Shown: positions 27,007-36,810 of the stretch, in pieces
Layout of the letters: each line of letters begins with the position of its first letter
Position numbering within the stretch: the stretch's first letter is position 1
Origin: Beutenbergia cavernae DSM 12333
GTDB taxonomy: Bacteria; Actinomycetota; Actinomycetes; Actinomycetales; Beutenbergiaceae
DNA length: 64,000 bases
Reading direction: 5' to 3'
Assembly (NCBI RefSeq): GCF_000023105.1
Contig: NC_012669.1
Location: 3,907,025-3,971,024, forward strand
Made by a program: the position numbers and the translations under genes
The notes under the pieces: generated by a model
What the model saw: only the letters and a program-made list of their open reading frames with translations
Database searches by the model: none
Told to the model about the DNA's origin: nothing

Positions 27007-28029
27007 TCAGCCCTGCCGCAGGGCGCCGATCGCCGCGAGCCGCTCGACCTGCGGCTCGGGGATCCGTCCCTCGGGGGTCGGGCCGACGTTGAGCAGCAGG
27101 TTGCACCCGACGGCGTTCGCCCGCTCCAGCGCGGAGGCGAGCTCCTCCGCGGACTTGTAGTCGTGGTCGCCCGTGTTCCAGCCCCAGCTGCCGTTCATCG
27201 TCAGGCACGTCTCGAGCGGCCCGCCGCCGATGGCCACGTCGTTGAAGCCTGCGGTGTTCTCGCCGGGCAGGTCCTGCTCGAAGCCCTGCACGTCCTCGCC
27301 CGGCAGCAGCGGCAGGACGTGGCGATTGTTGAGGACGACGGCGTCCGGCTGCAGCCGGTGGATGACGCCGTACAGCGTCTCGTACGCGAACGAGCCGCCG
27401 GGCGCGAACCAGTCGGCGTCCTCGCTCGCGTGGCCCGCGTGGGGCCAGTCGCCGTCGAACCAGAACTGGGCGATCTCGCCGTACTGCGACGCCAGCTCTG
27501 CGATCTGACCGTGCAGGAAGCCGACGTAGTCCTCCCAGGCGAGCTTCGAGGTCTCGCGGAACCGGTACGCGGGGTGGTGCCAGTCGACGAGCGACGAGTA
27601 GACGCCGAGCTTCACGTCCGTGCCCTGCACCGCCTCGGCGAGCTCGGCGAACGGGTCGCGGCCCATCGGGGACCGCGTGACCTTGTAGTCGGAGAGGGCG
27701 GTGTCGTACATGGAGAAGCCGTCGTGGTGGCGGCTCGTCACGGTGATGTACTTCTGGCCGGCGGACTGCGCGGCGTCGACCCATGCGCGGGCGTCGAAGT
27801 CCTGCGCCTCGAACCGGGCGGCGAGCGGCTCGTACTCGGCAACGCCGATCCGCTCGTTGAACATCACCCACTCGCCGCGGCCGAGGAGCGAGTAGACGCC
27901 CCAGTGCACGAACATCCCGAAGCCCGCGTCGCGGTACCAGGCGAGGCCCTTCTCGGAGACCTGCCCGGGCGGTGTCGGTGCGAACGTGGCGGGGCCTGCG
28001 ACGTTCGACTCGGGCGCATGCTGGGTCAT
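27007..28029 (-). CDS. GH29 alpha-L-fucosidase (short, catalytic domain only)
   Basis: A predicted retaining alpha-L-fucosidase of 340 residues. It has the GH29 N-terminal pattern [12 protein letters not shown], the substrate-binding [19 protein letters not shown] and the nucleophile Asp in [10 protein letters not shown]. The usual C-terminal beta-sandwich is missing (typical length about 440), and no signal peptide is seen, so it should act in the cytoplasm on imported oligosaccharides. GAGGAGG precedes ATG 28029. It is transcribed towards the SIS-ROK-PfkB-aldolase operon with 94 bp between, so a common transcript or co-regulation is possible; fucosylated host or plant glycans are plausible substrates. 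Confidence 0.88.
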   Translation of the reverse strand: MTQHAPESNVAGPATFAPTPPGQVSEKGLAWYRDAGFGMFVHWGVYSLLGRGEWVMFNERIGVAEYEPLAARFEAQDFDARAWVDAAQSAGQKYITVTSRHHDGFSMYDTALSDYKVTRSPMGRDPFAELAEAVQGTDVKLGVYSSLVDWHHPAYRFRETSKLAWEDYVGFLHGQIAELASQYGEIAQFWFDGDWPHAGHASEDADWFAPGGSFAYETLYGVIHRLQPDAVVLNNRHVLPLLPGEDVQGFEQDLPGENTAGFNDVAIGGGPLETCLTMNGSWGWNTGDHDYKSAEELASALERANAVGCNLLLNVGPTPEGRIPEPQVERLAAIGALRQG

Positions 28030-28145
28030 CCGGTCCTCCTCGACTCCCGCGCCGGACGTCGGCGTGGCGGCTCACCAGCCTAACGACGGCGCCACCGGCC
28101 CCGGGAACGCCGTCCGGCCGCTGGACCCGGCACCGCGGACGGGGC

Positions 28146-28781
28146 TCAGCCCTCGGCTCGAGGCTGCAGGTAGCCGCGCGAGAACGCCGTGGCGACAGCC
28201 GCCGCCCGGTCATTGACGCCGAGCTTCGCGTAGGCGTGCAGCAGATGCGTCTTGACCGTCGCCTCGCTGATGAACAGGTGCTTCGCCGCGTCCCGGTTGG
28301 TCGAGCCGCGGGCCACCAGCTCCAGCACCTCCAGCTCGCGTCGCGACAGCGGTTCCGGCGCCGGCTGCCGCATCTGGCCCATGAGCCGGGTCGCGACGGC
28401 GGGCGAGAGCACCGCCTGCCCCTGCGCCGCTGCCTCGACCGCGCGGAACAGCTCGTCCCTCGGCGCATCCTTCAGCAGGTAGCCGGTGGCGCCCGCCTCG
28501 ATGGCCGGGAGGACGTCGCTGTCCGTGTCGTACGTGGTGAGCACGAGCACCCGGGCCGTCACGCCACGCTGCGTCAGCTCGCCGATGGCGGTGACGCCGT
28601 CGACGCCGGGCATCCTCAGGTCCATGAGGATCACGTCGGGCCGGAGCCGCTCCCCCGCGACGACGGCCTCGGCGCCGTCGCGGGCCTCCCCGACCACCTC
28701 GAAGCGCGGGTCCGCACCGAACATGCTCCGCAACCCGTCCCGCACCACCGGGTGGTCGTCGACGATGAGCAGCGAGATCAC
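28146..28781 (-). CDS. NarL/LuxR-family response regulator
   Basis: A 211-residue regulator with a receiver domain (LIVDDHPVVRDGL; phosphoacceptor Asp in VILMDLRMPG; LVLTTYD; LLKDAP) and a C-terminal LuxR HTH (LSRRELEVLELVARGSTNRD, ISEATVKTHLLHAYAKL). GTG 28781 overlaps the histidine kinase stop (GTGA), so the kinase and regulator are coupled. The unit is directly downstream of an ABC exporter, as in LiaR/DrrA-type drug or cell-envelope response modules. Confidence 0.92.
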   Translation of the reverse strand: MISLLIVDDHPVVRDGLRSMFGADPRFEVVGEARDGAEAVVAGERLRPDVILMDLRMPGVDGVTAIGELTQRGVTARVLVLTTYDTDSDVLPAIEAGATGYLLKDAPRDELFRAVEAAAQGQAVLSPAVATRLMGQMRQPAPEPLSRRELEVLELVARGSTNRDAAKHLFISEATVKTHLLHAYAKLGVNDRAAAVATAFSRGYLQPRAEG

Positions 28782-30076
28782 TGCGGACCTCCCGCCGGGC
28801 CCGCGGGGACCGCCGGGGTCGCCGGGATCGCCGGCACCGACGCGGAGATCGCCGTCCCGCCGCCGGGCTCCGACTCGACGTCCAGCCGGCCCGCGAGCCG
28901 CTGGACGCGCTGGCGCATCCCCGCGAGCCCGAACCCGCCGTCCGCGTGGCCCTGGCCCCGCGTCGCATCGGGCTCGAAGCCCACGCCGTCGTCCCGCACG
29001 TCCAGCGTCACCAGATCCTCCATGTAGGACAGCGTCAGGCCGACGCGGCTCGCCCGGGCGTGCTTCGCGACGTTCGCGAGCGCCTCCTGCGCGGCCCGCA
29101 GCAGCGTCACCTCGACGTCCACGTGCATCGGGCGGGGGTCGCCGGTCGTCGTCAGGTCCGCGCGGACGTCGTTCACCTCGGACCAGCGCCTGGCCACGTC
29201 ACCGATCGCCTCCGGAAGACGCGCATCCGCCAGGGCCTCGGGCTCGACGGCGTGGACGGTCCGCCGGGCCTCGGCGAGGCTCTCGCGGGCCAGGTCGGTC
29301 GCGTTCGTCACGTGCCGGCCCCACGCCTCGGGCTCGTGCGCCGCCTGCTCCGCCGCCTGGAGCTGCGTGAGGATGCCGGCGAGTCCCTGGGCCAGGGTGT
29401 CGTGGATCTCGCGCGCCATCCGCTGCCGCTCGTCCAGCACCCCGGCCTCGCGCGCCTGCACCAGGAGCTGCGCGTGCAGGCCGGCGTTCTCCTCCAGTGC
29501 CGCTTCGAGCCTCGCGTTGGCCTCGTGCACCTCGGCGAGAGCCTGCCGCTGCTCCGCGGCGTGCCGGTCGCTCACGTCGAGGAACTCGAAGCACAGGCTC
29601 GCCAGCACCGAGCTGACCACCACGATCGCGCCCCACAGCCACCAGTCGCCGTCGATCTCCGCGAACCCGCCCAGGTAGACGACGGCCATGATCGCCGACG
29701 TCACCGCTGCGCCGACATGGCGCCAACCGCCCACCAGGTGCTCGTACGCGTGCACATACCCGACGAAGGCGAAGATCCCGTACCAGGGCGCCAACCACAC
29801 CAGCCCGCCGGCCGCGATCATGAGACCCGCGTAGTACACCGCGGCGAGCGGAGCGGGCGAGCCGCCGCCGGATGCCCGGATCCGGACCTGGAACCCGGCG
29901 ACCCAGGCGACCGTCGCGGCGGTGAGGGCGAGCACGGGTGCCACCGGCACGGTGAGGTCGTCCTGCACCAGCGTGACGACTGTGCTGACCGCCAGCAGGA
30001 CGTACGGGAGCGCTGTGACGATCGCCTGCGCCCGCCGCTCGGTCTGGGCGTCCGGCTCGACGTCGACGCTCACCAC
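28778..30076 (-). CDS. Sensor histidine kinase (HisKA_3 type, NarX/LiaS-like)
   Basis: A 432-residue kinase. The N-terminal half has about five membrane helices (ALPYVLLAVSTVVTLV, VLALTAATVAWVAG and others) and a coiled-coil linker rich in Glu/Ala. The dimerisation-phosphoacceptor box is ERQRMAREIHDTLAQGLAG (His in REIHDT). The ATPase domain has EALANVAKHARAS and VRDDGVGFEP. It pairs with the overlapping NarL regulator. GTG GTG at 30076 directly follows the permease stop, without spacing. Signals sensed are unknown; envelope stress is typical. Confidence 0.9.
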   Translation of the reverse strand: MVSVDVEPDAQTERRAQAIVTALPYVLLAVSTVVTLVQDDLTVPVAPVLALTAATVAWVAGFQVRIRASGGGSPAPLAAVYYAGLMIAAGGLVWLAPWYGIFAFVGYVHAYEHLVGGWRHVGAAVTSAIMAVVYLGGFAEIDGDWWLWGAIVVVSSVLASLCFEFLDVSDRHAAEQRQALAEVHEANARLEAALEENAGLHAQLLVQAREAGVLDERQRMAREIHDTLAQGLAGILTQLQAAEQAAHEPEAWGRHVTNATDLARESLAEARRTVHAVEPEALADARLPEAIGDVARRWSEVNDVRADLTTTGDPRPMHVDVEVTLLRAAQEALANVAKHARASRVGLTLSYMEDLVTLDVRDDGVGFEPDATRGQGHADGGFGLAGMRQRVQRLAGRLDVESEPGGGTAISASVPAIPATPAVPAGPAGGPQ

Positions 30077-30817
30077 TCACTCCCAGCGGAAGGTCCGTGC
30101 GGCCAAGCCACCCGCGAGGATCGTCCATCCGAGCAGGACGATCAGGTGCAGCGGCTGCGGCCAGTCCCCGGCAGCCGCGTCCTGCAATGATTGCACGCCG
30201 GCTCCGAGCGGGGTGAGGTCGCTGATCGTGCGCAGAGCGTCGGGCATCGCGGCGCGCGGGATCCACAACCCGGCGAAGAACAGGCTCGGGAACAGCAGCA
30301 CGATGCCGATCGCGCCGGCGCTCGTGCCGGTCGGCGCGAGCGCCGCCACGAGCAGGCCGAGCGCCAACATCGCCGATGACGTCAGGGTGAACGCGAGGAG
30401 GAAGGCGAGCGGCTGCAGGGGCAGGTCGACGTCGAACACCAGGCGGGCGACGGCGAGGACCACCAGCGTCGTGCCGGCCGACAGCAGCAGGGACATCAGG
30501 AGCCGCGCGCCGAGCAGCAGGCTGGGTCCGGCCGGCGTGATCCGCAGGCGCCGCAGGATGCCCTTCTCGCGGTAGGTCGCGAACTCCTGGGGCAGCGTGG
30601 TCAGCGCGAGCATCGTGATCCCCATCGCCACCACGATCGGGGCGTACAGGTCGATGACCCGGAGACCGCCGACGTCGGCGTCCGGCTCGCGGAACGCCGG
30701 GATCGCGCCGAGGACGACGAGCAGGATCGGAGGGATCGCCAGCGCGAAGAGCACGTTCAGCGGCTCGCGGAAGAAGAGTTTCGTCTCGACGGCGGTGAGC
30801 CGGAGCAGAGCGGACAT
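30077..30817 (-). CDS. ABC-2 type exporter permease
   Basis: A 246-residue membrane protein with six predicted helices and the ABC-2 transporter pattern: LPQEFATYREKGILRRLRITP on the cytoplasmic side, then SSAMLALGLLVAALAPT and LTPLGAGVQSLQDA. It would form the membrane part of the exporter with the ATPase encoded immediately upstream. The kinase-regulator pair follows with no gap, so the four genes form one operon. The substrate is unknown; small hydrophobic drugs or lipids are typical. Confidence 0.88.
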   Translation of the reverse strand: MSALLRLTAVETKLFFREPLNVLFALAIPPILLVVLGAIPAFREPDADVGGLRVIDLYAPIVVAMGITMLALTTLPQEFATYREKGILRRLRITPAGPSLLLGARLLMSLLLSAGTTLVVLAVARLVFDVDLPLQPLAFLLAFTLTSSAMLALGLLVAALAPTGTSAGAIGIVLLFPSLFFAGLWIPRAAMPDALRTISDLTPLGAGVQSLQDAAAGDWPQPLHLIVLLGWTILAGGLAARTFRWE

Positions 30818-30828
30818 CGTGAGTCTCC

Positions 30829-31737
30829 TCAGTCGTCGATGGATCGGTGGGTCAACGCGACGAACGCGTCGTCCAGAGAGGTCTGCTCGACCCGCAGGTC
30901 CGCAGCGGCGACCTGGTGACGGGCGAGCACCGTGGTCACGGCGAGCAGCAGGTCGCCGACGCCCGTCACGACGAGCTGGCTGCCCGCCCGCGCGACCGAG
31001 CTGACCTCGGGAAGCGCGGTGAGGACGGCGTCGTCGAGCGGGGCGGACGGCCGGAACCGGATCCGCTGCCGGTCGTCGACCCTCGCGACGAGCCCGGCCG
31101 GCGTGTCGAGCGCCACGAGGCGGCCGGCGTCGATCACGGCGAGCCGGTCGCACAACCGCTCGGCCTCCTCCATGAAGTGCGTGACCATGAGGATCGTGAC
31201 GCCGCGGTCGCGCACACCCTCGATGAGCTCCCAGGTATCGCGGCGCGCCTGCGGGTCCAGACCGGTGGTGAGCTCGTCGAGCACCGCGACCCTCGGGTTG
31301 CCGACCAGCGCGAGGGCGATCGACAGGCGCTGCTTCTGCCCGCCGGACAGCTTCCGGAACTGCGTGTCGACCTTGTCGGCCAGGTTCAGGACCTCGACGA
31401 GCTCTCGCCAGTCGGCCGGGTCGCGGTAGAACGAGCTGAACAGCCGCATCGCCTCGCCGACCGTGAGCTTGTCGGGCAGCTCGCTCTCCTGGAGCTGCGC
31501 GCCCAGCAGCTGCCGCAGCTCGCCGTCCTCATGCTGCGGGTCGAGGCCGCTCACGCGGATCGACCCGCCGTCCGGGGTACGTAGTCCCTCGATGCACTCC
31601 ACGGTCGTGGTCTTGCCGGCCCCGTTGGGGCCGAGGATGCCGAAGATCTCGCCCTGCTCGACGGCGAAGCTCACACCGTTCACTGCGGTGTGGTCGCCGT
31701 AGCGCTTGACGAGGCTGTCTACCTCGATGATCGCCAT
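30829..31737 (-). CDS. ABC exporter ATP-binding protein (DrrA/CcmA-like)
   Basis: A 302-residue ATPase with Walker A GILGPNGAGKTTTVECIEG, Q-loop GAQLQESELPDKL, signature LSGGQKQRLSIALALVG, Walker B VAVLDELTTGLDP and H-loop LMVTHFMEE. The C-terminal ~70 residues (FRPSAPLDDAVLTALPEV) form the extra domain of DrrA-type ATPases. Walker B carries DELTTGLDP in place of DEPTTGLDP, a minor variant seen in this subfamily. The ATG at 31737 follows GAGG. It is first in the ABC-permease-kinase-regulator operon. Confidence 0.92.
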   Translation of the reverse strand: MAIIEVDSLVKRYGDHTAVNGVSFAVEQGEIFGILGPNGAGKTTTVECIEGLRTPDGGSIRVSGLDPQHEDGELRQLLGAQLQESELPDKLTVGEAMRLFSSFYRDPADWRELVEVLNLADKVDTQFRKLSGGQKQRLSIALALVGNPRVAVLDELTTGLDPQARRDTWELIEGVRDRGVTILMVTHFMEEAERLCDRLAVIDAGRLVALDTPAGLVARVDDRQRIRFRPSAPLDDAVLTALPEVSSVARAGSQLVVTGVGDLLLAVTTVLARHQVAAADLRVEQTSLDDAFVALTHRSIDD

Positions 31738-31867
31738 GCCTCGAGCCTGCTGCGCGGGCCTGGCGCGGCGGATCGACCGCGCGGCCACACCTGCGGCCAG
31801 GCTCGGTGGGCTCCGGCGTCAACCGATCGGTGGACTCACGCTCGACGCCGGGCCGCGCCGCGCCGCG

Positions 31868-31937
31868 TCGAACCTCGTACCTCCCGTCGAACCTCGCGCC
31901 CTGCGGTTCGAGGTTCGACGGGAGGTGCGAGGTTCGG
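31868..31937. repeat. Long inverted repeat of the CGAACCTCG family, after purL
   Basis: The arms 31869-31896 and 31909-31936 pair at 27 of 28 positions. Each arm holds two half-units, CGAACCTCGTACC and CCCGTCGAACCTCG. The arms share their unit with those at 8773-8842. The hairpin begins 7 bp after the purL stop. No T-tract is seen. It probably marks the purL 3' end, though the same element could be a dispersed palindrome. Confidence 0.75.
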
Positions 31938-31943
31938 TGTCGG

Positions 31944-34271
31944 TCAGCCGAAGTGGCGCGGCAGCGTCCCGGTGTGGGCCTCGCGCAGCTGGGCCAGGCC
32001 CAGCGCGAAGGTGCCGTCCACGACCAGGGCCGGCCCGCCGTCGTCGGCCACCGCCCCGGTCGTGCCGAGGCGCAGGTGCGAGACGCCGTGCGCGCCGCAG
32101 ACGTCCGTGAACCGAACGGCGTCCTCCGGCCGGACTGCCACGAGCGCCCGGGCGCCGGACTCCGCGAACAGCGCGGTGGCGACGTCGACGCCGTCGCGCT
32201 CGGTCACCTCGGCCAGCGACACGGCGGCGCCGACGCCGAACCGCAGCACGGCGTCGGCGAGCGCCTGCGCGAGGCCACCCTTCGCCAGGTCGTGCGCGGC
32301 CGCCGCGAGGCCGTCCCGCGAGGCCGCGACGAGCACCTCCGCGAGCGCACGCTCGGCGTCGAGGTCGACGCGCGGCGGGCGGCCGCCGAGGTGGTCGTGG
32401 ACGACGCGCGCCCACTCGGACCCCGACAGCTCCTCGTGGGTCACGCCGAGCAGGTGGATCTCGAGCCCCGCCTCCCGCCAGCCGGACGGCGTGGCGCGCG
32501 CGACGTCGTCGAGCACGCCGAGCACGCCGACGACGGGCGTCGGGTTGATCGAGGAGTCGATGCGGCCGGGCTCGCCCGTGCCGTTGTACAGGGACACGTT
32601 GCCGCCGGTCACGGGGACGCCGAGCTCCGCGCACGCGTCGGCGAGGCCGGTGATCGCCTCGACGAGCTGCCACATCGAGTCCGGGTCCTCGGGGCTGCCG
32701 AAGTTGAGGCAGTCCGTCACGGCAAGGGGGCGGGCGCCGACCGTGGCGACGTTGCGGTACGCCTCCGCGAGCGCGTGCTGCGCGCCCGAGTACGGGTCGA
32801 GCTTCGCGAATCGGCCGTTCGCGTCGGTGCTGATCGCGACGCCGAGTCCGGTGGTCTCGTCGACGCGGACGACGCCGGCGTCGTCGGGCATCGCGAGCGC
32901 CGTGTTGCCCTGCACGAAGCGGTCGTACTGGTCGGTCACCCACGCGGCCGAGGCGAGGTTCTCGCTGGCGACGAGCGTCAGCACCTGGGCGCGGATCTCC
33001 TCGGGCGACGTCGGACGGGCGAGCCGGGCGGCGTCGTCGGCCACCAGCGTGTCCTGCCAGGCCGGCCGCGCGTACGGGCGGTCGTAGACCGGACCCTCGT
33101 GCGCGACGGTGCGCGGGTCGACGTCGACGATCCGCTCGCCGTGGTGGTCGATCGTGAGGCGACCGGTCCCGGTGACCTCGCCGATGACGGCCGTCTCGAC
33201 GTCCCACTTCCCGGTGATCGCGAGGAACGCCTCGAGCTTCTCCGGCCGGACCACGGCCATCATCCGCTCCTGCGACTCCGACATGAGGATCTCGCCGGCC
33301 GTCAGGGTCGGGTCGCGCAGCAGCACGGTCTCGAGATCGACGTGCATGCCGCCGTCGCCGTTGCTCGCGAGCTCGCTCGTGGCGCAGGAGATGCCGGCGG
33401 CACCGAGGTCCTGGATGCCCTCGACCAGGCCCGCCGCGAACAGCTCGAGGCAGCACTCGATGAGCACCTTCTCCATGAACGGGTCGCCGACCTGCACGCT
33501 CGGGCGCTTCGACGGCTTGGCGTCGTCGAACGTCTCCGAGGCGAGGATCGAGGCACCGCCGATCCCGTCGCCCCCGGTGCGGGCGCCGAACAGCACGACC
33601 TTGTTGCCGATGCCCGACGCGTTCGCCAGGTGGATGTCCTCGTGCCGGAGCACGCCGAGGCACAGCGCGTTGACGAGCGGGTTGCCCTGGTAGGACGCGT
33701 CGAACTCGGTCTCGCCGCCGATGTTCGGCAGGCCGAGGCTGTTGCCGTAGCCGCCGATGCCGCCGACGACGCCGTGCACCACGCGTGCCGTGTCCGGGTG
33801 GTCGACGGCGCCGAAGCGCAGCTGGTCCATGACGGCGACCGGCCGCGCGCCCATCGAGATGATGTCGCGCACGATGCCGCCGACTCCCGTCGCGGCGCCC
33901 TGGTACGGCTCGACATAGCTCGGGTGGTTGTGGCTCTCGACCTTGAACGTCACGGCCCAGCCGTCGCCGATGTCGACGACGCCGGCGTTCTCGCCGATGC
34001 CGACGAGCAGGTGCTCGCGCATCGCGTCGGTCGTCTTGTCGCCGAACTGGCGCAGGTGCTTCTTGCTGCTCTTGTACGAGCAGTGCTCCGACCACATCAC
34101 CGAGTACATGGCGAGCTCGGCGGCCGTGGGGCGGCGGCCGAGCAGCTCACGGACGCGCGCGTACTCGTCGTCCTTGAGCCCGAGCTCGCGGTACGGCAGC
34201 TCCACGTCAGGGGTGGCGGCGGCGTGGGCGACGGTGTCCGGCGTGACGGCGTGCGTGGGCGTGGCGCTCAA
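31944..34271 (-). CDS. purL: Phosphoribosylformylglycinamidine synthase subunit PurL (small type)
   Basis: Converts FGAR to FGAM with the glutaminase PurQ and PurS; only PurL is in this window. The product is 775 residues from the TTG chosen here, the usual size of the small-type enzyme. The PurL core begins [20 protein letters not shown] and has [20 protein letters not shown] and [19 protein letters not shown]. The start is uncertain: TTG 34271 has GAGGA upstream, while ATG 34310 would add 13 residues and be nearly leaderless behind a TAGCCT -10 at 34330-34325. In relatives purL usually lies close to purF; here about 20-30 kb of other genes separate them. Confidence 0.94.
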   Translation of the reverse strand: MSATPTHAVTPDTVAHAAATPDVELPYRELGLKDDEYARVRELLGRRPTAAELAMYSVMWSEHCSYKSSKKHLRQFGDKTTDAMREHLLVGIGENAGVVDIGDGWAVTFKVESHNHPSYVEPYQGAATGVGGIVRDIISMGARPVAVMDQLRFGAVDHPDTARVVHGVVGGIGGYGNSLGLPNIGGETEFDASYQGNPLVNALCLGVLRHEDIHLANASGIGNKVVLFGARTGGDGIGGASILASETFDDAKPSKRPSVQVGDPFMEKVLIECCLELFAAGLVEGIQDLGAAGISCATSELASNGDGGMHVDLETVLLRDPTLTAGEILMSESQERMMAVVRPEKLEAFLAITGKWDVETAVIGEVTGTGRLTIDHHGERIVDVDPRTVAHEGPVYDRPYARPAWQDTLVADDAARLARPTSPEEIRAQVLTLVASENLASAAWVTDQYDRFVQGNTALAMPDDAGVVRVDETTGLGVAISTDANGRFAKLDPYSGAQHALAEAYRNVATVGARPLAVTDCLNFGSPEDPDSMWQLVEAITGLADACAELGVPVTGGNVSLYNGTGEPGRIDSSINPTPVVGVLGVLDDVARATPSGWREAGLEIHLLGVTHEELSGSEWARVVHDHLGGRPPRVDLDAERALAEVLVAASRDGLAAAAHDLAKGGLAQALADAVLRFGVGAAVSLAEVTERDGVDVATALFAESGARALVAVRPEDAVRFTDVCGAHGVSHLRLGTTGAVADDGGPALVVDGTFALGLAQLREAHTGTLPRHFG

Positions 34272-34459
34272 TGTGGTCCTCGGTGTTCGGCCGGTCGCTG
34301 ACGGCGGCATGCGTGCGCGGCTCTAGGCTATCCGCCTGCCGGCGCGCCGCCGTCCTCGGCGGGCTCCACCGCACGGACGCCGAGCCCCGGCGAGTGCATG
34401 AACCGTCCCGCCCGGGCTCGGAGCGTCGCGCGAGGGATCACGCACTCGGCGGCCCGGCG

Positions 34460-34465
34460 TACGCT
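34460..34465 (+). promoter_or_regulatory. -10 box (TACGCT) for leaderless YrdB-like gene
   Basis: TACGCT ends 6 nt before GTG 34472, with no Shine-Dalgarno sequence, the leaderless pattern. Confidence 0.4.
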
Positions 34466-34471
34466 CCCCCC

Positions 34472-34819
34472 GTGCCACGGCCCGACGCTCCTGTGGACGT
34501 CACCCCGATCGACGTCCTCGCGTTCGTGTGCGAGATGGCGATGCTCGCCCTGCTCTCGGTGGCCGGCTGGCGCCTGGGGCCGACCACGCTCCTCTCCGTC
34601 GTGCTCGCCGTGGCCCTCCCCGGCGTCGCGATCCTGATCTGGTCGCAGTGGATGGCGCGGACGTCGCGACGCCGGCTCCGCCGCCCGCCTCGTCTCGCCG
34701 CGGAGATCGCCCTCTTCGTGGCCGCGGGCGCGACGGCCGCCGCCGCTGGGCTGCCCTGGTGGGGCGCGACGTTCGCCGTCGTCGCCTCGGCGACGTTCGC
34801 CCTCGCCCGCGACGCCTGA
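34472..34819 (+). CDS. YrdB-like (DUF2568) small membrane protein
   Basis: A 115-residue protein with about four membrane helices: IDVLAFVCEMAMLALLSVAGW, LLSVVLAVALPGVAILIWSQW, AAEIALFVAAGATAAAAGLPW and FAVVASATFALARD. This length and pattern match the DUF2568/YrdB group, whose function is unknown. A basic loop (MARTSRRRLRRPPRL) between helices 2 and 3 is likely cytoplasmic. It sits between purL (divergent) and an ABC exporter (convergent). No partner is evident. Confidence 0.72.
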   Translation: MPRPDAPVDVTPIDVLAFVCEMAMLALLSVAGWRLGPTTLLSVVLAVALPGVAILIWSQWMARTSRRRLRRPPRLAAEIALFVAAGATAAAAGLPWWGATFAVVASATFALARDA

Positions 34820-34863
34820 CGGCTGCTTTGCGGGTCGGGTGGATCGGGGAGGACTGCCTCGAA

Positions 34864-34918
34864 CGCTGATCGGGGTTACTTCGGGAGCGTATGACTCCCG
34901 AAGTAACCCCGATCAGCG
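34864..34918. terminator. Perfect 24-bp-stem hairpin between convergent genes
   Basis: The arms 34864-34887 and 34895-34918 are perfectly complementary (CGCTGATCGGGGTTACTTCG...), with the loop CGTATGA. It lies 46 bp beyond the permease stop and 45 bp beyond the YrdB-like stop, between convergent genes. No T-tract is on either side. It most likely blocks read-through in both directions. Confidence 0.65.
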
Positions 34919-34964
34919 AACATGCGGCACGGTGCCGATTCCCGGCCGCCCGTAGGAGGAGGAC

Positions 34965-35744
34965 CTACGCGGACCGCTGGCGCGTCCGGAACGCCTGCGT
35001 GGCGACCCACGCCATGACGACCGTCGCCCCGGCGAGCAGCCCCACGTGACCCCAGACCTCCCCTGCGGACGCCGTCCCCTCCAGCGCGCCCCGGCCGACC
35101 CGCACGGCCCAGTCGAACGGGTTGAACCTGGCCACGGTCTCCACCCAGGACGGGGAGAGCCGCGGGTCCATGATCGCGGAGCTGAGGAACATGAGCGGCA
35201 GGGTGATGAGCTGCGACAGCCCGATCAGCGCCTCCTGCTGCCCCGTGAGCAGCGCGAACGCGTTGGACAGGGCCGAGAACGTCGCGGTCAGCAGGACGAC
35301 GCCGAGCAGCAGCACCGCGATGCCGCCGATCCCGCCGTCGAACCGCGCGCCGCACAGCCACGCGACGACGAGGACCACGAGGGCCTGCGCGACGGCGATG
35401 ATCGCCTGGCACGCCATCGACGCCACCATGAGGCCGCCCCGCGACGTCGGCGACGTCAGGAAGCGGTCCATCACACCCCGCTCCATGTCCTGCACGAACG
35501 TCGTCCCGGCCCACGCGGCGCCGAACATCGCCGTCATCATGACGATCCCCGGCGTGATGAACTCGAGGTAGGTCCCACCGGTACCGAACCCGGGGATCTC
35601 GATGACGGACTTGAACAGCGAGCCGAACAGCAGCAGCCAGAACATCGGCTGCACGAGGTTCATCACCATGAACATCGGCATGCGCCAGACAGCTCGCAGC
35701 GCGCGGGCGGTGAGCAGTCCGGTGTGCGTGAGGGCGGTGCTCAT
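34965..35744 (-). CDS. ABC-2 type exporter permease (DrrB-like)
   Basis: A 259-residue integral membrane protein with six predicted helices. It has the ABC-2 features MFMVMNLVQPMFWLLLFGS, VQDMERGVMDRFLTSPTSRG and LPLMFLSSAIMDPRLSPSW. Its ATG overlaps the ATPase stop (ATGA), making a two-gene exporter. The PadR gene lies upstream on the same strand, so regulation of the exporter by PadR is likely. The substrate is unknown. Confidence 0.9.
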   Translation of the reverse strand: MSTALTHTGLLTARALRAVWRMPMFMVMNLVQPMFWLLLFGSLFKSVIEIPGFGTGGTYLEFITPGIVMMTAMFGAAWAGTTFVQDMERGVMDRFLTSPTSRGGLMVASMACQAIIAVAQALVVLVVAWLCGARFDGGIGGIAVLLLGVVLLTATFSALSNAFALLTGQQEALIGLSQLITLPLMFLSSAIMDPRLSPSWVETVARFNPFDWAVRVGRGALEGTASAGEVWGHVGLLAGATVVMAWVATQAFRTRQRSA

Positions 35745-36748
35745 GCCGCCACCCCCTCGAGCGCCGCGGACGAGTCCGCGATCTCGAACGCCCGCCCGGT
35801 GAGGCTGAGGTAGACGTCGTCGAGGCTCGGCCGGGCCAGCGTGGCCGAGGCCACGCGCACCCCGGCGGCGTCGAGCGCCACCAGCAGCTCCGGCAGCACC
35901 ACCGCCGACGACGCGGACGTGCGCGCCCGCACGGTCCGCCCCTCAGAGGTGATCTCGCTCAGGTTCGCGAGGCGTGCGGCGACCTCCGCCGCCCGGGACG
36001 CGGCGCCGTCGTCGAGCACCTCCACGACGACGGCGTCGCCGCGCAGCGAGTCCTTGAGCTCCGACGGCGACCCGGCCGCCACCACGCGCCCGCGGTCCAC
36101 GATCGCGAGGCTGCCGGCGAGCCGGTCCGCCTCGTCGAGGTAGTGCGTGGTGAGCAGCACCGTCATGTGCTCGGCGCGGGTCATCCGCTCGATCTCCGCC
36201 CACATCTCGGCCCGCGCCTGCGGGTCCAGGCCGGTGGTCGGCTCGTCGAGGAACAGCACCTCGGGGGTGTGGACGAGGCCGACGGCGACGTCCAGCTTGC
36301 GCGCCATGCCGCCGGAGTACGTGCGGACGAGACGGTCGGCCGCCTCGGTGAGCTCGAAACGCTCGAGCAGCTCGGCGGCTCGGTCACGCGCTGCCCGCGG
36401 GCGCAGCCCGGCGAGACGTCCGGCGAGCACGAGGTTCTCGCGCCCGGTGTCCATCGGGTCGGTGACTGCTTTCTGCGCGACGTACCCGATCCGGCGTCGC
36501 ACCTGCTCGGGGTGAGCGGCGACGTCGACCCCCGCCACGTGCGCCTCGCCCGCGTCCGGGCGGGCGAGCGTCGTGAGGATCTTCAACGTGGTGGACTTTC
36601 CGGCACCGTTGGGGCCGAGGAGCCCGAAGACGGCGCCGGACGGAGCGGCGAAGCTGACGCCGTCGAGCGCCCTGACCGGCGGCCGGCCGCGGGCGGCGTA
36701 CGTCTTGACGAGGCCCCGCGCTTCGATCGCGGGCATGGTGGTTGACAC
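35741..36748 (-). CDS. Daunorubicin-resistance-type ABC ATPase (DrrA-like)
   Basis: A 335-residue ATPase with Walker A FGLLGPNGAGKSTTLKILTT, signature YSGGMARKLDVAVGLVH, Walker B LFLDEPTTGLDP and H-loop LLTTHYLDEADRL. The C-terminal extension of ~90 residues is typical of DrrA. GTG 36748 has AAGGAG 6 nt upstream. The gene follows PadR by 189 bp on the same strand; a plus-strand hairpin terminator lies in that gap. Exporters of this type pump hydrophobic antibiotics. Confidence 0.9.
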   Translation of the reverse strand: MSTTMPAIEARGLVKTYAARGRPPVRALDGVSFAAPSGAVFGLLGPNGAGKSTTLKILTTLARPDAGEAHVAGVDVAAHPEQVRRRIGYVAQKAVTDPMDTGRENLVLAGRLAGLRPRAARDRAAELLERFELTEAADRLVRTYSGGMARKLDVAVGLVHTPEVLFLDEPTTGLDPQARAEMWAEIERMTRAEHMTVLLTTHYLDEADRLAGSLAIVDRGRVVAAGSPSELKDSLRGDAVVVEVLDDGAASRAAEVAARLANLSEITSEGRTVRARTSASSAVVLPELLVALDAAGVRVASATLARPSLDDVYLSLTGRAFEIADSSAALEGVAA

Positions 36749-36810
36749 AGAGGTCTCCTTCGGTGGTGACGCTCCGGAAGGACCCTGCGGGCAGCGCGTT
36801 AGCATGTCGG

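Noticed and set aside
31901-31913. T-loop-like GGTTCGAGGTT suggesting a tRNA
   Set aside because: It is part of the CGAACCTCG inverted repeat; no acceptor, D or anticodon arms can be drawn.
31806-34301. 831-codon plus-strand frame over purL
   Set aside because: It is antisense to purL, whose motifs are unambiguous, and contains no recognisable domain.
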